Shown here piece after piece: positions 57,662 to 64,000 of a DNA stretch of 64,000 bases. Position numbers and translations under genes: made by a program. How positions within the stretch are numbered: position 1 is the first letter of the stretch; every line of letters starts with the position of its first letter. A model generated the notes under the pieces. It worked only from the letters and a program-made list of their open reading frames with translations, searched no databases and was not told where the DNA came from. This stretch comes from Magicicada septendecula (taxonomy: Eukaryota; Arthropoda; Insecta; Hemiptera; Cicadidae), in contig CM068367.1 in the NCBI GenBank assembly GCA_034769895.1, positions 126,207,927 to 126,271,926 of the forward strand. The letters run 5' to 3'.

Positions 57662-59494
57662 TTAATCAAGGCCTCTTCTAACATCTAACATTGAATTCAA
57701 TAAGAAATGTTTACACTTAAATCTCATACCAAGATATGCCGTTATTAACATTAATAACAAATCTAGAGCCGCACAGATAGCTAAAAGTTCAGCAGAGAGA
57801 ATTTGGATTAAGAAAGAAATTGACCATCTATATGTTAAAAAGATCCGTCTCAACTCAGATTTATACAGAATACACCTGGAACTACTCAATGCATTACATC
57901 CTGCTATCTATAATAGTGTACTTGATAAGGTTGAACAACAAATGCAATGCATCAGATATAAAATTTTCGTTGCATTTGCATTTTCTTGCAGAACAACAAG
58001 AAACTTTGCTCTCTACAACACAAACAACGTAACACGGTCGATACAGTATGTAAACACAAATTTTATAAGCGGGTAGAAAATTTAACCGATATGAACCTAA
58101 CAAATGACGAGGAAACTTTACTGAATAAAGGACTGAAATATAATCTACCCGCACATAGTAACAATCACTTAGTACATGAAGTCATTAACGCTGCAGCAGC
58201 CATTAAATTTTTACCCAGTGATAATACGCAAAATGAACCCAGAGTAATGATAAACAATAAACTTAATAAGCTATTAAATATGAATACACAGACACAACAT
58301 CTCGAACATAAATATCGTAACGACCGCGTAGTAATTAGTAACTTACATAAGAAGTTAATTGATAATAATGTTATATTACTGAAGGCCGATAAGGGTAATA
58401 CTGCTGTCTTACTATACAAACATGTATATGTGAACAAAGTACAGGACTTCATAACCAACAATAACATTGATATATTGACTGACGACCCCACTAAGAGTTA
58501 CGTTAAAGACCTGAACGCTGTTGTTAATAAATGTACCAATCTTTTTGATAAGCGCACACGCCGTTATTTGAAGCCAATACACGCACAAGCCCCGCTGCTT
58601 ATGGGCTTACCAAAAATCCATAAAAATGACATTCCCATTAGGCCATTGGTTAACTTTACAACGGCCCCATGCTACAGAGCCACAAAAATACTACAGAAAA
58701 TTATTAAAAATAATACAACACTTCATAATAATCATAGCGTTATAAATAGTTCTGACTTCGTAAGTTAAATTAAAGACGTTAAGTTGAAACCACAATACAA
58801 GATAGCCTCCTTTGATATAGTAAGTCTGTATACAAATGTACCCGTTAATGAGACTGTTGAAATATTAAAAACAAACTTAATGGCCAACGCCACATTAAGC
58901 CCACAGGCCGTAAATGATCTAATTATGTTGCTTAAAGAAATATTGCGCCAAAATTATTTCACTTTCAACGATACATACTACAACCAAAAGGAAGGCCTGA
59001 GCATGGGTTCTCCTCTAAGCGGGATACTTTCTGACCTTTATCTTAATTTTTTCGAAAGTGAATATTTATTTTCTAGTAATAATAAATACCGTAAAAACAT
59101 CGTTTCCTATTACAGGTATGTCAATGACACTTTTATCGTCTTTGATGGCACATTAAGACAAATTGAGCTTCTGAAAAACTACTTGAACAGTGTTAACAAA
59201 CACATACAATTTACACTTGAAACAGAGGAGAATAACCAACTGAACTTTCTTGACCTGACCATAATTAAATCTCAGGACTCTTTCAAATTTAAAATTTACA
59301 GAAAGCCCACTACCACTGACACCACAATACACGCTCATTCGTATCACCCGTGGTCCCAGAAAATGGCGACATACAATACATTTGTCCATAGACTTCTTAC
59401 TGTACCCTTAGAGCAAGATTGCTTCATTGACGAAGTAAACACTTTAAAACACATCGCTATATCCAACGGTTATAATGCTAGTATAATAGATTAA
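57662..59494 (+). pseudogene. Penelope 1 reverse transcriptase
   Basis: A decayed N-terminal helical part (57662-57985) is followed by a frame from 57986 with RVENLTDMNLTNDEETLLNK, VVISNLHKKLIDNNVILLKA (DKGNT), LPKIHKNDIPIRPLVNFTTA, an in-frame TAA at 58766-58768, then SFDIVSLYTNVPV, GLSMGSPLSGILSDLYLNFF and the catalytic YYRYVNDTFIVFDG. The usual YVDD is YVND, so one catalytic Asp is lost. NFLDLTI and YRKPTTTD motifs follow. Penelope RTs are related to telomerase. The frame ends at 59494. Confidence 0.9.
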
Positions 59495-59679
59495 ACTTAT
59501 CTCCAGGCGCAAAAACAAAACTCAAATTCCGAACAGCGCGGTGCATAATACTGACATATATATCGGTAGAGTACACACCTTTGTTGCCTAACATTATAAA
59601 AAACCAATTTAAGTAATACAATATTGCAGTTACCTTTAGGACAAAAAATAACATTGAAAATGCACTGCGCCCCAAGATA

Positions 59680-60049
59680 CATAGAAGCGTAGAGACACGC
59701 TCTGGCGTTTACAAAATTGTGTGTGACGATTGCGACATGTTTTACATCGGCCAGACGGGGAGACGTTTTGAAGAGAGGCTTAAGGGAACACCTGCCCATG
59801 AAGAATGTGATAAACAGTAAATCGACTTACGCGCAACACCTGATTGATTGTGATCACAGTTACATTAACTTCTCTGTTAATCTTAAACCCATACACTTTT
59901 GTAAGAATGGCCGATATATGAATGCATTAGAAGAATATGAGATATATAAAGCGGCCAAGTTACAGAAAGAGTGCCTGTTGAACGATATGGTGTCGTTCAA
60001 ATTCAACGCGCTCTTCGATACTGTGATACAAAAACTGGCACAGACATGA
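59680..60049 (+). pseudogene. Penelope 1 GIY-YIG endonuclease
   Basis: Separated from RT by a decayed linker: SGVYKIVCDDCDMFYIGQTG carries the GIY...YIG pair, RRFEERL the catalytic Arg region, then a frameshift near 59785 and REHLPMKNVINSKSTYAQHL, HLIDCDH and NALEEYEIYKAAK with the catalytic Glu. The Cys pair CDDC between GVY and YIG is the zinc-finger feature of Penelope endonucleases. It would nick target DNA for priming. Confidence 0.88.
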
Positions 60050-60073
60050 AGAGTACGACCAACTTATCTCTGC

Positions 60074-60345
60074 TTTGGACTTTATACGGCCAGTGCATGT
60101 TTACTTTCTCGACGATGTGCATCGTCCCCTCTCGCGCAGTATGAGTGTTTAAATTCAGTGTTTTTTATGTTTTATGTGTGTGTTTTTATAAATTGACGAG
60201 CTCGACCCGAGTGAGCACCTGAAGATGGGACCTTGATCCCGAAACGCGTCGTGCATAGCGACCAAGTAAGTTGCATGAAGGATTATCAGGTATCTAACCT
60301 ATTTAAAATTAACCATTGCAACTTGGTGACCATACACACAATGAA
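60074..60345 (+). repeat. Penelope terminal repeat, downstream copy
   Basis: Matches 56036-56303 in direct orientation. It abuts a second Penelope lineage on the minus strand at 60346, so element 1 may have inserted into element 2. Confidence 0.88.
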
Positions 60346-61790
60346 ATGGGTACCATATTGTCCGCAAACCCAGTATAGTTGTGATTTTCATTAATTAAAT
60401 GTAAAGCAAATTTTGACTTGACTGATGTGATGTCCTTTTTTGGTAAATGTTCTTTATATCTGTTAAGTAATCTCCTCCCCATTTGGCCGATGTAAAACTT
60501 GTTACAATCATAACATAGCAATTTATATGTGCCTGAGCAATTTTCTATTACTTTAGGGGATCTTAACCTGAATATATTTTTTAAATTATTAACGGTTCTG
60601 AATAAAACATTAATATTTATTTTCTTGAAGTCGTTTTTAATTACATTGGGAACCACATTAGTAAATTCGGCTGTCACAAATTGCACTTTATCTCTGTCAT
60701 TTTTTATCTTATTCTGCTTATACTTATGTTTCCGAATCAAATTGTCTACCATATCACTTGTGTAACCATTTTTTATGGCTATGTATTTGATAATTTTAAC
60801 CTCATTCCGATAGTCTTCACGGCTTAAAGGTATAGTCATCAGTCTATGCACTAATGCATTAAACGGCGCTATTTTTTGTGTGTGTGGATAAAACGAATTA
60901 GCATGTTTAGTTAAGTCTGTGGTAGTTGGCTTCCTGTATATGTTAAATGTAAATGAGTGATTCTGTTTATGTACAGATAAGTCAAGGAAATTTATACTTT
61001 CATTATTTTCCATTTCCATTGTAAATTCAATTTTACCATTTACGCTGTTCATGTATTTAAGTAGACTGTTAATTTGCCTATAAATGCCATCAAAAACCAC
61101 GAAAGTATCATCTACATAGCGTGTGTACAAAATAATGGCTTTGTAGAATGTATTGCAATTAGACAACAGGTATTTATTTTCATAGAAGTTTAAGTAAATT
61201 TCAGCCAACAACCCACTTAAGGGGAACCCATCACTAACCCGTCTTCTTGTATAAAAAAATCTCTTATCGTAAGTAAAATAATTCTGTTTTAGCACGATTT
61301 GTAACAATGATATAAGTTCATCAATCTGTTGTCGATTTAATATGGCCGTCTTAATTACGTTGTTTTTAAGAATTTCGATTGTTTCTAATACAGGTATATT
61401 AGTATATAAATTAACTATATCAAAAGACACTAATTTATAGCTGGGTAAAAAGTTTTATTTTTATTTCTTTCTATAAATTCCAAATTGTTTTTAACGTTAA
61501 GATTATTTTGTAATTTAATGCTATTTTTTATTATAAGTTGAAGTTTCTTAGCTACTTTATACCCTGGGGCAGAGGTGTAATTTATTAAAGGACGTATGGG
61601 TATATTCTCTTTATGTATCTTCGGTAGACCTGTGAATTTGGGTGCTTTTGCATTAATCTGTTTAATGTGATGTCTAGTGTATTTGTCAAATAACGCGTCA
61701 CATTTGTTTACAGCCGAATTTAATATTCTTGTGTAACTACCTGTGGGGTCATTATCTACATGATGGGAATTTAATTCCTGAAACATGTAG
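60346..61790 (-). pseudogene. Penelope-like element 2: RT and truncated GIY-YIG
   Basis: The minus strand carries a different Penelope lineage. From 61786: LPKIHKENIPIRPLINYTSA, a frameshift near 61435, SFDIVNLYTNIPVLETIEIL, RRVSDGFPLSGLLAEIYLNF and the catalytic YTRYVDDTFVVFDG (YVDD kept), NFLDLSV, YRKPTTTD, then TYKLLCYDCNKFYIGQMGRR of the endonuclease and HLINENHNYTGF. It is cut off at 60346 by element 1's terminal repeat, losing the catalytic Glu of GIY-YIG. Protein similarity to element 1 is clear but far from identical. Confidence 0.9.
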
Positions 61791-61974
61791 TGGAATATTT
61801 AACTACAAGATCGCCTGACGGATCAAATTAAGGTATAATTTCAAATTATTTGAATCTTGTAAGCGATCTGGAGACCATTTATATGATGAATTTTGAAATT
61901 ACTGGAAGCAAAGAAATTGGTCTGTATGACTTCCTATCATTTGGTGGCTTATCTGATTTTAATATCGTAATAAC
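61791..61974. other. Short AT-rich junction
   Basis: Between the Penelope 2 start and the LINE remnant. No feature recognised. Confidence 0.5.
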
Positions 61975-63190
61975 TTAAGGTACCTTCCACTGTAAAGGAA
62001 CATACTTCAACCTTAAGGATGCGTTAATTAAGTACAATAACTTCCTAAGTCCTTTTTCAGGTAGAGCTTTTACTATTTGGCCAGTAATCAAATCGTAACC
62101 TGGTGCTTTTTTGCATTTATGTTACTTCTAATTTCATTTTTTAATTCCAGAAGTGCCACAGGAGTTATTTCTAGATCATCACGTTTGTGTATAGGGTAAA
62201 TATTTTCTTCAACTGTTTGTCTAGGGAGAGGCTGAAAAGTTTCCTCTAGGTATGCCGCGAGAGGTCTGCTTTTTGCTTAGCATTTCTAGCCCAAGATCCG
62301 TCATCTTTTCTTATTGGGGGAACTTGCATTTTAGGTCTTTTGATTCCTTTTGTTGTCTTCCAGAGGGAATAATCTGTGCCTTTTTAGGAAGATAAAATTT
62401 TTAAGTACCTATTAATTGATTCATTCTTGAATTCTTTTATGAATGATTTTATTTTAATACATAATTTATTTAAAAATGTTTGTTATCTGGTGCTCGATTT
62501 ATCTGTCAATCTTTACGTGCCTTCATTTTTTCCTTTATCAGCCCTATTAGTTCAACTGGATACCTAAGATTTATTGAAATTTCGTTATTTCCTTTTTTAT
62601 AATTAATAGGAGTACTATCCCAAGCGGCATATTGTACAATTTCAATAAATCCCTCAAGCTCCTCTTCTAATTGTACTGGATCTTTAATAGGTACATACAG
62701 GTTTGTGTTTTTTCTGCTAGGCTACTGAACAAGTACCAGTCAGTTTTACCAGTTGTTAATTTTGGGACTAATGCCTTGTTTGTAATTATAAATTCACTAA
62801 TTCACATAACCGGTGTGTGGTCTGAGGAAAGGCTCTCATCATTTTCTACATGAATATAATTTTCAGAAATCCCTTTTGTCACAAAGAAATCAATAATATC
62901 AGGTAGTTTGTTTGTGTCTGCAGGCCAGTATGTAGGTTTACCTCCGGAGTGAAAGTCACACCCTAGTGTTTTTCCTGCTGCCAGTAATTCTTTTCCTTTT
63001 GGATTAAGTACTCTTGATCCCCAGTACAAGTGTTTGGCGTTAAAATCTTCTCAAATAATGAAGTTCCCACCTAAAGTTTCAAACAGTTGTATAAACTCTT
63101 CTCGGTTCAACTTATATCTTGGTGGACAGTAGATTCCACAACACTGTATTCTTTGTACCTGTTAGCTTGAATCCTAATGGCTGTAACTTT
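61975..63190 (-). pseudogene. Jockey-like LINE remnant (endonuclease to RT start)
   Basis: On the minus strand from 63190 down: CCGIYCPPRY, the endonuclease stretch YWGSRVLNPKGKELLAAGKT, KPTYWPADTNKLPDIIDFFV and ESLSSDHTPV with the catalytic Ser-Ser-Asp-His, then a decayed linker and KKAPGYDLITGQIVKALPEK at about 62110, the start of RT. The RT palm is missing. Stops are frequent. It is a different family from the GC-rich LINE at 10787. Confidence 0.75.
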
Positions 63191-63196
63191 CAAATA

Positions 63197-64000
63197 CAGT
63201 GGAACTTGGTTATAACATCATTGAAGGGACCAAAAAAATAATGACGTTATGTCCGAGTGACGTTATAAAAGACCCTTTTTAATCACCAGTAAGGAAGGAG
63301 AAATAAAAAAAAAGATCTTTGCATTATTAACATTATTCGTGATATTTATTCTAAAGTTTACAAACTGCATTTCATTTATACAAACAGCATGAAGAATATT
63401 TTAAAAGATCAAAAAGAAAGTACATGTAACTTCCATTTAGGCTTACTGTCGAAAGTAATCCATAATTTTCTTTTGAACGCTCCTTTCTGAAAAATAAATT
63501 CTTTCTGTTGTGCTGTGGAGATGCTGCGCTGCATTGAACGTGTCGTCAGACGTCTCTCTAAAGCAGTAAAATCGTGAAAGAGTTTCGGCGGTTCTCATTG
63601 CTTCCTGTACTGTCGGACAAACGATGTCGGCATCCTCCTCTTGCTCAGCATCTTCTTCAACACTATCTTCTGCTTCTATGTTTTTTACTTCCGCGATAAT
63701 TTCTGCGTCACTCAACACTTGGAATGTTTCTACTTGGTCATCCACTGATGCATAGGAATCAAGTTCATTTCCAAATTCATTTACGTCGAATTTCTTAATC
63801 CACTCCGAGAGCGGCAAGTCGTCGTCTTCGTCATCATCGGGTAAATTTTCATGTACGAGTTGTGCTTTACTAAAGCATTTTGCTATCGTCTTCTGTGTTA
63901 CACTCTTCCAAGAGTCGTCTAGGAATTGTATTGCATCTAAGAGTGAAATTGTGGCAGGTTGCGCCGTGTCCATACAGAAAATAATTTTTTTTTAAAGTTG
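63197..64000 (-). mobile_element. Second Tigger/pogo family, partial
   Basis: The left end reads CAGTGGAACTTGGTTATAAC at 63197 after TA (63195-63196), with subterminal ATGACGTTAT repeats. The transposase C-terminus lies inside on the minus strand. The element runs off the window. Its terminus differs from that of the 4.2-8.8 kb pair, so it is another subfamily. Confidence 0.82.
63443..63973 (-). CDS. Tigger-like transposase, C-terminal part
   Basis: The frame from MDTAQPATISLLDAIQFLDD to KIMDYFRQ has the Tigger C-terminal features: SWKSVTQKTIAKCFSKA (compare WNQVTQKTIANCF in the intact Tigger), a long Asp/Glu-rich stretch and a helical end. The catalytic domain would lie past 64000. Just upstream an A-run follows the CTGT before the ATG, so the shown ATG may be internal or the frame may be broken there. 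It is a partial gene; activity cannot be judged. Confidence 0.75.
   Translation of the reverse strand: MDTAQPATISLLDAIQFLDDSWKSVTQKTIAKCFSKAQLVHENLPDDDEDDDLPLSEWIKKFDVNEFGNELDSYASVDDQVETFQVLSDAEIIAEVKNIEAEDSVEEDAEQEEDADIVCPTVQEAMRTAETLSRFYCFRETSDDTFNAAQHLHSTTERIYFSERSVQKKIMDYFRQ

Larger units (their letters stand above)
57641..60073 (+). mobile_element. Penelope-like element 1, body
   Basis: The body carries an N-terminal domain, reverse transcriptase and GIY-YIG endonuclease on the plus strand, followed by the downstream terminal repeat. With the upstream repeat and inverted RT fragment the composite spans 55530-60345, minus the mariner. Confidence 0.9.

Noticed and set aside
63443-63973. 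A host gene encoding an acidic nuclear protein
   Set aside because: The VTQKTIAKCF motif and the nearby TA-flanked CAGTGGAACTTGG terminus show a Tigger-family transposase C-terminus.

Overview
This is eukaryotic, most likely insect (arthropod), nuclear DNA. The evidence is one conserved host gene split by very long AT-rich introns and a dense, nested set of transposons: Tigger/pogo, hAT, mariner, PIF/Harbinger, P/THAP9-like, IS630-like, Ty3/gypsy, Jockey- and RTE-type LINEs, and Penelope. I see no bacterial-style operons, tRNA, rRNA or CRISPR arrays. The species cannot be named from sequence alone.

Host gene. The only host protein gene I can support is CCDC97 (coiled-coil domain-containing 97) on the minus strand. 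Four coding exons at 50593-50231, 38283-38111, 32620-32252 and 3116-2861 join in frame (363+173+369+256 nt = 386 codons plus stop) at GT/AG sites of phases 0, 2 and 2. The introns are about 11.9, 5.5 and 29.1 kb. The last 11 codons, the stop and an AATAAA signal lie in a gypsy-type LTR inserted at the 3' end of the gene.

Layout. 1-1790: tail of a LINE inserted in a gypsy internal region. 1791-2896: gypsy leader/gag piece and LTR, minus strand. 2861-3116: CCDC97 exon 4. 3117-32251 (intron 3): two Tigger elements in inverted orientation (4192-8802), the first with an intact transposase; a gypsy integrase remnant and LTR-like DNA (9381-10561); a hAT-type MITE; a Jockey-like LINE (10787-14805) flanked by a direct repeat of about 0.55 kb; a 13-kb gypsy element with both LTRs (15132-28085), itself split by a hAT element with 8-bp target duplications (22967-25776); RTE LINE pieces; and another MITE. 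32252-32620: exon 3. Intron 2 holds a (AC)n tract, a decayed Harbinger, a gypsy integrase/LTR remnant and repeats. 38111-38283: exon 2. Intron 1 holds a solo LTR of the same family as the one at the gene end, a fold-back element, a deleted gypsy element in (TA)n, and a LINE RNase H remnant. 50231-50593: exon 1.

Upstream of CCDC97 (51-64 kb) lie only mobile remnants: a P/THAP9-like transposase, an IS630-like transposase, a Penelope composite with two terminal repeats interrupted by a mariner, a second Penelope lineage, a Jockey LINE fragment and part of another Tigger.

How it works together. Most elements are broken by stops, frameshifts or lost catalytic residues. The exceptions are the first Tigger transposase and the nearly complete gypsy element with two similar LTRs. 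The nesting gives relative ages: Harbinger, P and IS630 copies are old; the Jockey LINE and its flanking duplication predate the 13-kb gypsy insertion; the hAT inside that gypsy is younger still. No cellular pathway or defence system is encoded. The interest lies in how mobile DNA has reshaped one host gene, and in the structures that produced.
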